Source of the DNA: an uncultured Clostridia bacterium
GTDB taxonomy: Bacteria > Bacillota > Clostridia > Christensenellales > CAG-917
Length of the DNA stretch: 36,232 nucleotides
Direction: 5' to 3'
Assembly: GCA_947624885.1 (NCBI GenBank)
Contig: CANQMD010000006.1
Span: 1 to 36,232 of the forward strand
In this document: positions 6,608 through 13,839 of the stretch, one piece after another
Layout: every line of letters starts with the position of its first letter
Position numbering within the stretch: position 1 is the first letter of the stretch
Made by a program: the position numbers and the translations under genes
Notes under the pieces: model-generated
Seen by the model: only the letters and a program-made list of their open reading frames with translations
What the model was told of the DNA's origin: nothing
Database searches by the model: none

Positions 6608-6838
6608 ATGAGGTACGATGAGTTTTGATGAGTGCAGGTTTTACACTTGCGCGAGTACCGCTGCTCCGAAGGAGGGGCATGAGGTACGATTGGTTTTGGT
6701 TGCGTAGGTTTTACACTTGCGCGAGTACCGCTGCTCCGAAGGAGGGGCATGAGGTACGATGAGTTTTGGTTGCGCAGGTTTTACGCTTGCACGAGTACCG
6801 CTTGCTCCGAAGGAGGGCATGAGGTACGATGAGTTTTG
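6606..6838. repeat. 70-bp tandem repeat array abutting tRNA-Glu (three copies plus a partial)
   Basis: Each unit begins GCATGAGGTACGAT and ends ...CTCCGAAGGAGG. Unit starts are at 6606, 6677, 6747 and 6817 (periods 71, 70, 70). The fourth copy breaks off around 6838. Each unit carries the short hairpin CTCC-GAA-GGAG. The array is in the 5' leader of tRNA-Glu. Open frames across it are repetitive and have no ribosome binding site. Confidence 0.88.
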
Positions 6839-6861
6839 AGGGGCTTGTTTGTAGCTTTTTG

Positions 6862-6890
6862 ATAATAACATATTTTTGAGATACGCGCAA
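6862..6890 (-). promoter_or_regulatory. Possible promoter of tRNA-Glu and its repeat leader
   Basis: Minus strand: -10 TATTAT (6867-6862), 17-nt spacer, weak -35 TTGCGC (6890-6885). If used, the primary transcript would carry ~250 nt of tandem repeats before the tRNA. Confidence 0.4.
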
Positions 6891-6942
6891 GCGATTTGAA
6901 GCGTGAAGGCAAAAAAATTTTTGGATAGCGTCGCGGGCAAGC

Positions 6943-6968
6943 AAAAGGACGGGGACAATGCCCCGCCC
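6943..6968 (-). terminator. Terminator of the InlB-repeat lipoprotein gene
   Basis: Minus strand: GGGCGGGG (6968-6961), loop CATTGT, CCCCGTCC (6954-6947), then TTTT. It lies 44 bp past the stop of the C-terminal segment at 7012. This supports the gene really ending there rather than at 7367. Confidence 0.8.
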
Positions 6969-7011
6969 TTTCGGACTTTTTGCTGTGCGAATGCACGATG
7001 TTGATGTGGGA

Positions 7012-7381
7012 TTACTCTGCCAATTCAATACTCCATTGAGCAGTACCATTTTGATAATCATCTGTTGTGATGTTTACGTTGTAATGATAACCGGGCTTCA
7101 ATGTGATTGTAAGCTGTTGATCCTCTCCAATTCCTGACGAATAAACTTGTTTCCAAATGCAACCAGAATCATCGTCGGAATCTACAACAAGCGTTGCATT
7201 GCCCTCAACGAGTGCTGTCAAAGTGATTTGCACTTCTTCCTCAACTGTCAACGTCCACCATTGACCTTTTTCATAATCTGCGATTTCGGAAGTATGTTCG
7301 CCGAGGAGTTGCTCAAGCGTGATAGTTGTAGCAGACTCTTTGCTGTCGCTACCTTGGGGAAGTTCATCAGTACCCCCCCCC
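7012..7381 (-). CDS. Out-of-frame C-terminal domain of the InlB-repeat lipoprotein
   Basis: An open frame on the minus strand with coding character ends at TAA 7014-7012, directly before the terminator. It has no start signal of its own; the nearest ATG in frame (7464) lies inside the upstream gene. Removing one G from the G9 tract at 7373-7381 joins it in frame to the large gene as ...STSTGGGTDELPQGS..., matching the linker GTGGGTDKPG used earlier in the same protein. The segment (~120 residues) is acidic and beta-rich (EKGQWWTLTVEEEVQITLTA, then YNVNITTDDYQNGTAQWSIE), resembling pre-peptidase C-terminal or carbohydrate-binding-like sandwich domains; I cannot name the family. It is either a phase-variable extension or the result of a homopolymer error. 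Confidence 0.7.
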
Positions 7382-10300
7382 TGTACTCGTGCTGCCTTCG
7401 CCAAAGGTATACTCTTGTCCGTCGACGCTAATTGTGATGTTGAGGTTGCCATAGCCTGCGCCATAGTCGGGATCTTCGCCTATCCATTCGCCTTTAAATT
7501 GCTGACCGTCAATGGTGATGGTCAGGTTTTTGCCGGAGAACTCAAGGGTGCCCTCTTTGGAGGATCCCATTTCTTCACCATAATACACCGTTATGGTTTT
7601 GGTCGCAAAGTCAATAGCCAGCGTAGTGCCGTAATCTGCTGTGAAGCAGCGCCATGTGGTAAGATATTGAGCAATAAACACCATATTGCCTGTAAGCGTG
7701 AAGCTGTTGGAATAATCGCAATCGTACCAATCAGTATCCTCGCCACTTGGATCTTCGCCTTCAAGAACGAAACCTGCAAACCAATAATACCATTCCTTAG
7801 GCTCAAAACCGAACGTAGAGAAGTCTGCGGGGAGGAATACGGTCTTGTTGAGTTTGCTTGCTTCAAACTTTTCGACATAGTCGTCGCCTGTGGCGTTGTC
7901 GCCGGGTTTGTAGGTCACGGTGTAGCCGTTGAACTTCTCCTCATAAGCGCCGTCGTACTTGCCGTCGGGTGTGCCCGAAACAGAAAGGCTGCCGTCCTCA
8001 TCGCTTTGATAGATCGTCCAATCGGAATAAGCGTCTTTGCCAACATAGACGTTCCACTCAAGCACATCACTGTGTTCGCTGAACTCATACTCGAAAGTCA
8101 CGGTTTCAGAGCCATCGGAGAACGTTGCGTTCCAACCTTCGATTGTGAGGGTGAGTTTCTGTGTATTGGAATCAGTGTACTCGCCGTCGGGAAGGGGCTC
8201 AGCAGTTTGGGGGTCACCCGGTTTGTCAGTACCCCCCCCCGTTCCTGAATTTTCAGGAGCGAGGGTGCTGGTGCGAGGATTGTCCGCGGAGGTGTCGCCG
8301 ATCATCAATGTGCCGTCGTCAAAGATCGCAATCGAGAAGCTGATGCCTGTGGCATTGCAATAGTAATAATATTGCACTTCGTGTCCCTCGTGCGTTCCAT
8401 TAAACCAATTTGTTTTCTGGCTGGTGATCGGGAAAGTTTCCGTCTTTTCAGCCGCATCGCCAATGGAATAAGTGACGGTGACTTTGTTTGTCAAGCAGTT
8501 GGTGGCAATGATCAATTTGGTGATCTTGTACTCGCCCAAAGAATTGCTCCACGTTGCCTCGCCTGTGTAAGTGACCTCGATGGGGGTTACGCACTCCGCA
8601 ATAAATTTGCCGTCCTGATCGCCGATCTCAACAGAGCCGTCTTCATAGACTGCCAAAGTGAATTTGCTGCTTGTGCTGTAAGTCACGTCATACAGATATT
8701 TGAGGGTCGCCGTATTGCTTGTGCCTTCAAGCGCCGTCTTTGCGGATTTTGCGAGAGTTGCAAGTCTGTCGCTGTATGTTGACGATCCAAAGTACTTGTA
8801 ATCAATGATCGCATATCCCGCCTCTTTTGAAGTGTTGATGGATATCCTTGTGATTACATCACTGTTGGGAAGTGTGGCAGACGCAAACAAGTCCTTCATG
8901 TCGGGATCTTCCACAAGATAGTTCTCGCTACCATACTTGCCGGGATTGCATGAGTCGGTCTTGATGTATCCTTCTCCCAACAGGTTAAACTTGAAGGAGA
9001 ATGCGTCGCTATCTTCGCCATAGGTGCCAGACACATAGTATGCCTTTTCGCCGATTTGGCAATAAGTACCCTCATAGGTTTCAGTGCCGTTGACAAGTTT
9101 GAAACTCCAATCCTCGGCGATCGTGATCGTGCCATAGTTGCCCGTGTTTTTGTAATCGCCCGCAGCAATTTGCGTTTCGTCCGTCTTGGCATATTCGCCG
9201 TTCAGCGATGCTGTTTCGCACGCTGCATTCAGTTTACTGTCAGTAAGCGTGAATGTGTAGTTGTAATAGAGTTTTGCGGGTTGTCCGTTGCCCCACTCAT
9301 ACTCAGGATTGCCAACGCTGTATTGCGCGATGTACTGATTTGTAGCAATTTGATAGTAGTTGATCTCGGTGAAATTGTCGCCGTCCGTCACATACAGTTT
9401 GCCGTTTGCGGTGAAACCGAACTTGTATTCCTGATCCTCGCAGGTGTAGAAACCGCTGAGAGGAGCAGTGATCTCGTCCTTGGCGAGAGCGGAGCCAAAT
9501 TCATATGCTTCATAGTTCAAGTAAATGACGGTGTTGATCTGTTCCTTCTCGATGTCGATGGTGCCCTTCGCGTTCGCAACGGATTGCGTGACAGGCTTGG
9601 CGTCGGTCGAATTGAAGGTGATGGTCATTGTGATGTTGCTGCCGTCAAGCGTGAATGACAATTCATATCCGTCAAAGTCGCCGCTGTTGCTTGCAAGGTG
9701 CAGGTGCAACAATTTGCCGCCGCCCTTTGCAGAAGCCGTGAGGAGGTCGGAATAGATTGCCGTGAAGGTGATCTCGCTTTCCTCATTGAGTTTCAGCTTT
9801 TCGCCCGCTCTGATGGTCTTTGTTTCCTCGCCCGCTTGATACTGCCAATACAGGAAGTAGGGATAGTTGTTCTTCTTTGTAAAGGTAGGATCTGGGAGCG
9901 TGTACTCGGTGTAAGGATCTTGAGGATCGTCCGCCATCGTGCCCTCGCCGCCTTCGTTGGTCGCGAACTTGATGTTGACCTTGGTCGCCTCGTCCATCCA
10001 CTTCGCATCGAAGGTGACGTTTGCGTCAATTTGGTTGGTGGAGTAGGTTTCGCCTATGCGCCACACTTTTTGAGTTTCGTCGCCCTCAACCGTCCAACCA
10101 ACAAGTTTTTTACCTTCGTTGGAGAAGCCTGTTTCGTCGGGAAGCGTGCAGCTGCCGCTCAATTTGCCGAACGTTTTGGGTGCGGGAGCGTCGCCTTGTG
10201 CGCCGTCGCCAAGGTTGAAGGAGAAGTAATGCCTGAAGATCGCCTCAAGAGTGTAGTCCTCCATGATCTCGGTGTCAAAATCGAATTCGTCCGTCGTGCC

Positions 10301-12844
10301 TTCTATCGCCCAGAATGCAAAGTACAGGGATTGATCTGCATTGTACGTAGGAGCGGGAGTGGGCGCAGTTGCCTTTTCGCCATGGTTGATGGTTTGAGTT
10401 GCAAAACTGTCGTTGTCCTCGGTCTTGTAAGTAAGAGTGTAGCTGTCCTTGACAACCTTCCACTGTGCGGTGAAAGTGGTGTCATAACTGAAACTAGTGT
10501 AACCATTTTTATAGGATCCTGCGTCTTTAATTTCTTCCGTGTCAGAACGTTTCCAGCCAACAAATCTGTAGCCTGCATAGCTTGCTTCCAGATCTTCAAT
10601 GGAAGGAAGTCCGGTCATGTCGCCATCATAACCATAATAGTAACCACCCTCAATCCAATCAAACAAAGGTGCTGTTGCGCCATCGGATTGTGTTGCGCCA
10701 TTGAGGTCATAGGTTATTTTGGCTTCATATTGCGCTGTGAGAGTGATATCCGCTGTGATGGGAGTCGTGGTGTAAGCAAACTCTCTGTAACCGGACGTAC
10801 TGCTTGTGAAATAGTGGAACGACAAAGTCTTGTCGCTGCTGCTAGAATAGGGCTTCGTCATGGGGAAGTCGTCGGGCAGCGTGAAGAATTCGCCCTCATT
10901 CACCTTGACCTCTTTTTGATAGTCGTTTGCGCCCTTCACCGTCACGGTGTATTGCGTTGCGGGCTTGGTGAGAGAGAGGCTGAACGTCTGGTCGTTGTAC
11001 TGAGTAATGGTGAGCGTGTGATCTTCGCTGTTATAGGTGAGGAAAATCCAACCGGAGGACTCGTCCAAAACTGCAAGAGATCCCTCGTTGTTGCAGATCT
11101 GAGCAAGCGCATAGGTGCCCTGGATATATCCGCTCTTCAAATCCAACTCAATTTGTTGTGCTGTGATCGTCACCGAGCAGGGACCATAATACATGCTGTC
11201 GGCGCTCCATTCGCCAATGAAATCTGCGGGAATGCTTTCTGCCGCGGGATATGTGATGGTCTTGATCGAAATGGTGATGAAGACATCGGTTTGATCCTCT
11301 TCAATGGTGAAGTGGTCATAGTTGAAAGGCTCGCCCTTTTCGTTGGTGTCGGGATCAAAATAGAAGCACTCAAGGGTTTGGTTTGCCGCAAGGTCGTCTT
11401 CAACTCCAAGCAGTTCAAGGAGTCTATAATATCCTGTATCGCCAAGCGAATACGCCCAACCTTCACCATCACGGTGCGTTGCTTGGATAGAATCAAGATA
11501 ATCATCCGCTGTTTCGCCAAAGATGGTCACAAACACCGTGGGATAGTCAGGCTCTTGATACGCTTTGAGAAGAAGATCGTCGATCCCCTCTGCATTCAGA
11601 AGCAATCCGTCGTTTGTGAGTTTGAGCGAGAATGTCAAATACTCATAAGTTCCGGCAACAAAGTCATACGCTCTGCCCGCGATATTGTAGCCGTTGGCTG
11701 CGTCGCCGGTGATGTTGCCGCTGTAAGTCAAACCGCTCGTTTCGTTTTTCAAGCTGATGGATTCGGCTGTGATCGTTGCGGTGTAGGTCGCGTCGTCGTC
11801 CTGCCACACACCAATGTACGTCGAGTCGGGATAGACCGCCCTGGACAATGATTTTGCCGTGCCGTCAACGCCGTCTGTCACGATTGCATAGTGCAAAGTG
11901 TTGGAGTTGGTTGCGTCAAGGTAGAAGTGGATCACTATCGCGGTCGTTTCCCATCCGTCTGCGCCCATTGTGCGGTAGGAGCCGGAAAGAATATAGCCGT
12001 TTTCAGCCGCTTCAATAGTCGTGCCGTCTTCGTTGCCCTCCGTGTAGGTGATGTAATGGCTGTCACCATTGTGAATGATCGTGAAGGAAATGTAGGCGCT
12101 GCTCTCTATCGAGGCCTTTTCATACCCATCATCAAGCGGATCGAGTCCGTTGCTGAACTCGCCGATGTACTCCGGCGCCAATGTGATGCGATTGGGCTTG
12201 GTGTACTCGTCATAGTTTGCCTCATCATCAAGTTTGGACATCGCAAGCGTTGCGCCTCCGTCAAGCAACCAGATGTGATAGGTCACCTTTGTGGGAAGGA
12301 ACGTTTCGGGATCAAGATCGCCATTGCCCTCAAACGTGTAGCCGCCCAACTCCCAGAAATACGGTGTGAAAGCTGCATATTGCTTGCCCGTTTCAGGAAG
12401 GTCGGACACTACCGCCTTGATGGTGTTGTCGGAAGGATCCTCTTCGATCGTGATCGGCGCGGCACCTGTCGTTTCCCATGTGCCCGCAAAATCGTCAAGG
12501 TCAAAGTTGTACTTCCACTGCGCAACATACGTGATGTTTGCAGTCACCGTCACCTCTGCGCCCGGAGCGAGTTTGGATCCGCCTTCCGCCTGCCAGCCGT
12601 CAAACGTGAAGTTTGCCCACGCGGGCATATCCGTCGCCGTCGGCAGCGTAAGTTTGGAGCTGTCCTCAACTTCCTTCGCAGCAGGGGCTGTGCCGGTGCC
12701 CTTGTACTCGCCAAGCGCGTACGTCACTGTGTATTTGGTCGCGGGAGTTTTGTCTGCGTCATCATTGCACGCCACAAACACGCCAATGCACAGCGTGAGC
12801 ACAAGCACTACTGCCAGAACAGAAATTAAAACTTTTCTCTTCAT
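7367..12844 (-). CDS. Very large InlB/Flg_new-repeat surface lipoprotein (1825 aa as read)
   Basis: Starts at ATG 12844 with AAGGAG 9 nt upstream. Residues 1-26 are a lipoprotein signal (MKRKVLISVLAVVL..., lipobox FVAC), so the mature protein is attached through Cys26 to the outer face of the membrane. Residues ~35-110 form a first InlB B-repeat (Listeria-Bacteroides repeat) with the typical FDGWQ core and ITYVAQW end. Residues ~115-630 contain repeated beta-sandwich units beginning (Y/F)IGxW or FAGTW. Residues ~634-1033 hold a series of InlB repeats (FVGWK, FAFWAIEG, LVGWTVEG and related cores). More beta units follow to ~1530, then a Gly linker over a G9 tract, a further InlB-like repeat (FAGFVLEGED) and a second G9 linker at ~1821, where the frame ends in TGGGY-stop. 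InlB repeats serve as stalks or adhesive modules. Function inferred: adhesion or glycan binding. It is divergent from the giant YDG/MBG gene. Confidence 0.9.
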   Translation of the reverse strand: MKRKVLISVLAVVLVLTLCIGVFVACNDDADKTPATKYTVTYALGEYKGTGTAPAAKEVEDSSKLTLPTATDMPAWANFTFDGWQAEGGSKLAPGAEVTVTANITYVAQWKYNFDLDDFAGTWETTGAAPITIEEDPSDNTIKAVVSDLPETGKQYAAFTPYFWELGGYTFEGNGDLDPETFLPTKVTYHIWLLDGGATLAMSKLDDEANYDEYTKPNRITLAPEYIGEFSNGLDPLDDGYEKASIESSAYISFTIIHNGDSHYITYTEGNEDGTTIEAAENGYILSGSYRTMGADGWETTAIVIHFYLDATNSNTLHYAIVTDGVDGTAKSLSRAVYPDSTYIGVWQDDDATYTATITAESISLKNETSGLTYSGNITGDAANGYNIAGRAYDFVAGTYEYLTFSLKLTNDGLLLNAEGIDDLLLKAYQEPDYPTVFVTIFGETADDYLDSIQATHRDGEGWAYSLGDTGYYRLLELLGVEDDLAANQTLECFYFDPDTNEKGEPFNYDHFTIEEDQTDVFITISIKTITYPAAESIPADFIGEWSADSMYYGPCSVTITAQQIELDLKSGYIQGTYALAQICNNEGSLAVLDESSGWIFLTYNSEDHTLTITQYNDQTFSLSLTKPATQYTVTVKGANDYQKEVKVNEGEFFTLPDDFPMTKPYSSSSDKTLSFHYFTSSTSGYREFAYTTTPITADITLTAQYEAKITYDLNGATQSDGATAPLFDWIEGGYYYGYDGDMTGLPSIEDLEASYAGYRFVGWKRSDTEEIKDAGSYKNGYTSFSYDTTFTAQWKVVKDSYTLTYKTEDNDSFATQTINHGEKATAPTPAPTYNADQSLYFAFWAIEGTTDEFDFDTEIMEDYTLEAIFRHYFSFNLGDGAQGDAPAPKTFGKLSGSCTLPDETGFSNEGKKLVGWTVEGDETQKVWRIGETYSTNQIDANVTFDAKWMDEATKVNIKFATNEGGEGTMADDPQDPYTEYTLPDPTFTKKNNYPYFLYWQYQAGEETKTIRAGEKLKLNEESEITFTAIYSDLLTASAKGGGKLLHLHLASNSGDFDGYELSFTLDGSNITMTITFNSTDAKPVTQSVANAKGTIDIEKEQINTVIYLNYEAYEFGSALAKDEITAPLSGFYTCEDQEYKFGFTANGKLYVTDGDNFTEINYYQIATNQYIAQYSVGNPEYEWGNGQPAKLYYNYTFTLTDSKLNAACETASLNGEYAKTDETQIAAGDYKNTGNYGTITIAEDWSFKLVNGTETYEGTYCQIGEKAYYVSGTYGEDSDAFSFKFNLLGEGYIKTDSCNPGKYGSENYLVEDPDMKDLFASATLPNSDVITRISINTSKEAGYAIIDYKYFGSSTYSDRLATLAKSAKTALEGTSNTATLKYLYDVTYSTSSKFTLAVYEDGSVEIGDQDGKFIAECVTPIEVTYTGEATWSNSLGEYKITKLIIATNCLTNKVTVTYSIGDAAEKTETFPITSQKTNWFNGTHEGHEVQYYYYCNATGISFSIAIFDDGTLMIGDTSADNPRTSTLAPENSGTGGGTDKPGDPQTAEPLPDGEYTDSNTQKLTLTIEGWNATFSDGSETVTFEYEFSEHSDVLEWNVYVGKDAYSDWTIYQSDEDGSLSVSGTPDGKYDGAYEEKFNGYTVTYKPGDNATGDDYVEKFEASKLNKTVFLPADFSTFGFEPKEWYYWFAGFVLEGEDPSGEDTDWYDCDYSNSFTLTGNMVFIAQYLTTWRCFTADYGTTLAIDFATKTITVYYGEEMGSSKEGTLEFSGKNLTITIDGQQFKGEWIGEDPDYGAGYGNLNITISVDGQEYTFGEGSTSTGGGY
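7373..7381. repeat. G9 homopolymer at the frameshift point
   Basis: Nine C on the plus strand (nine G in the gene). With nine, translation stops at once (GGG-TAC-TGA). With eight or eleven it enters the C-terminal domain. The flank TCAGTA before the C tract is identical at the other tract, 8232-8240. Confidence 0.9.
8232..8240. repeat. G9 homopolymer in an in-frame glycine linker
   Basis: Nine C on the plus strand, read in the gene as ACG-GGG-GGG-GGT-ACT-GAC (TGGGTD). Slippage here would truncate the protein near residue 1540. Confidence 0.9.
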
Positions 12845-12882
12845 TTTTTGTTACTCCTTTTTTAGATTTTTATATAATTAAA

Positions 12883-12910
12883 ATTATATACGTTTTGTTA
12901 CCCCACAAAA
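12883..12910 (-). promoter_or_regulatory. Probable promoter of the InlB-repeat lipoprotein gene
   Basis: Minus strand -10 TATAAT (12888-12883), about 40 nt from the ATG. The -35 is poor (TTTTGT at 16 nt). The -10 sits in a small AT palindrome (12871-12890). Confidence 0.4.
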
Positions 12911-12929
12911 ACTTTGTCGATTTTTGCGG

Positions 12930-13027
12930 GAAGCCTCCGCGCAGGGGGATGTTTCGACTGCGCTCAACATGACAGCTGGGACGAAGCCTCCGCGCAGGGG
13001 GATGTTTCGACTGCGCTCAACATGACA
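12930..13027. repeat. Family A repeats, tandem pair
   Basis: Two copies, 53 bp apart, of GAAGCCTCCGCGCAGGGGGA followed by TGTTTCGACTGCGCTCAACATGACA. The core recurs near 13315, 25331, 25741, 25801, 25992 and 26050, as either ATTCTTCGAC...CAGAATGACA or ATGTTTCGAC...CAACATGACA. Confidence 0.85.
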
Positions 13028-13031
13028 CGCT

Positions 13032-13220
13032 CAAAATTGCTCAGCGCCCGACGCTTTTTTTTGAGGAAAGCGTTAAGCGCGCACCGCAATTTTATCGCTA
13101 CTCCGCGCACGAAAATCGCTGGTCGCAGATTCCTCGCGTGAGAGAAAGATAAGAAGCGTTGCAAGACGCTCGTCATGGCTCGGCGATTTTTGTGCTTGGG
13201 GGCGCGGGCTGTTGCCCGCA
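13032..13220. repeat. Family C repeat, full copy (upstream of the giant gene)
   Basis: About 189 bp beginning AAAATTGCTCAGCGCCCGAC and ending in the hairpin GCGGGCTGTTGCCCGC. It contains GGCGCTGAGC-like complementary ends and AACGC...GCGTT pairing around a T8 tract. Roughly 90% identical by eye to 25109-25299 in the same orientation. Confidence 0.85.
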
Positions 13221-13413
13221 ACAATCCCCTCAGTCCGCCGATACTCGGCGGACAGCTCCCCTTACTAAAGGGAGCCTTTTTCTGTGGCGAGGAACGGGCG
13301 GGGTGCCTTTGCAAAGGGGGATTCTTCGACTACGCTCAGAATGACAGGAGAGAATGGGGACAATCCCCTCAGGCACCTGAAGGTGCCAGCTCCCCTTACT
13401 AAAGGGAGCCTTG
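13220..13413. repeat. Family B (two copies) and family A (one copy) repeats
   Basis: B copies at 13220-13281 and 13357-13412 read ACAATCCCCTCAG, a variable hairpin, then CAGCTCCCCTTACTAAAGGG and AGCCTT. The hairpins are GTCCGCCG/CGGCGGAC and GGCACC/GGTGCC: different sequences, same shape. An A copy lies between them (about 13311-13349). Bases 13413-13487 are purine-rich with no gene. Confidence 0.82.
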
Positions 13414-13487
13414 AGTGGAGGAAGTGGAGTTTTGAAAGGGGGGGAAGATGAAAGGAAGATTAAATGGGAATGGGAAAAATTGGGGGA

Positions 13488-13519
13488 TTGACAAAGGACG
13501 GGGGCGGGAGTAATATAAT
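13488..13519 (+). promoter_or_regulatory. Promoter of the giant surface-protein gene
   Basis: Perfect -35 TTGACA (13488-13493), 17-nt spacer, -10 TAATAT (13511-13516), with an overlapping TATAAT at 13514-13519. Transcription from here leaves a ~315-nt untranslated leader. Confidence 0.7.
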
Positions 13520-13654
13520 AGTATGTATGCATATACGCGGGCGCAGGTGTGCGTTGCGGGGGTGCGTGCGTAATATAAGGGAATCAAGGCGTTGACTGAA
13601 AGGCGACGGACGGCAGACTTGCAAACGGGACGCAGAGGCTGAAAAGAAGCGGAG

Positions 13655-13800
13655 CGGAGCGCAGGAGCGGGGAAGCAAAGCGGGTGACAGGCAGAGCGGA
13701 GCGCGAGAGCGGGAAGCAAAGCGGGTGACAGGCAGAGCGGAGCGCGAGAGCGGGAAGCAAAGCGGGTGACAGGCAGAGCGGAGCGCAGGAGCGGGGAAGC
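13655..13800. repeat. 41-bp tandem repeats in the leader of the giant gene
   Basis: Unit starts at 13655, 13697, 13738 and 13779 (periods 42, 41, 41). Each reads CGGAGCGC, (A)GGAGCGGG or GAGAGCGGG, AAGCAAAGCGGGTGACAGGC. The fourth is partial. Purine-rich on the coding strand. No known riboswitch pattern is seen in 13520-13839. Confidence 0.85.
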
Positions 13801-13839
13801 GGGAAGAGCGAAGAGGTCAACGGCAGATAGGGTGGAAAT

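Noticed and set aside
6606-6838. Regularly spaced repeats that could suggest a CRISPR array
   Set aside because: The whole 70-bp unit is conserved with no unique spacers, and there are no cas genes. It is an ordinary tandem repeat.
9698-11851. Long open frame (717 codons) on the plus strand
   Set aside because: It lies antisense to the InlB-repeat lipoprotein gene, has no ribosome binding site, and its Cys/Arg/Val-rich composition is that of a mirror frame. The minus-strand frame has clear repeat domains and a lipoprotein signal.
13655-13800. Repeats before the giant gene as a CRISPR array or riboswitch
   Set aside because: The units are contiguous without spacers, and no known aptamer motif is visible.
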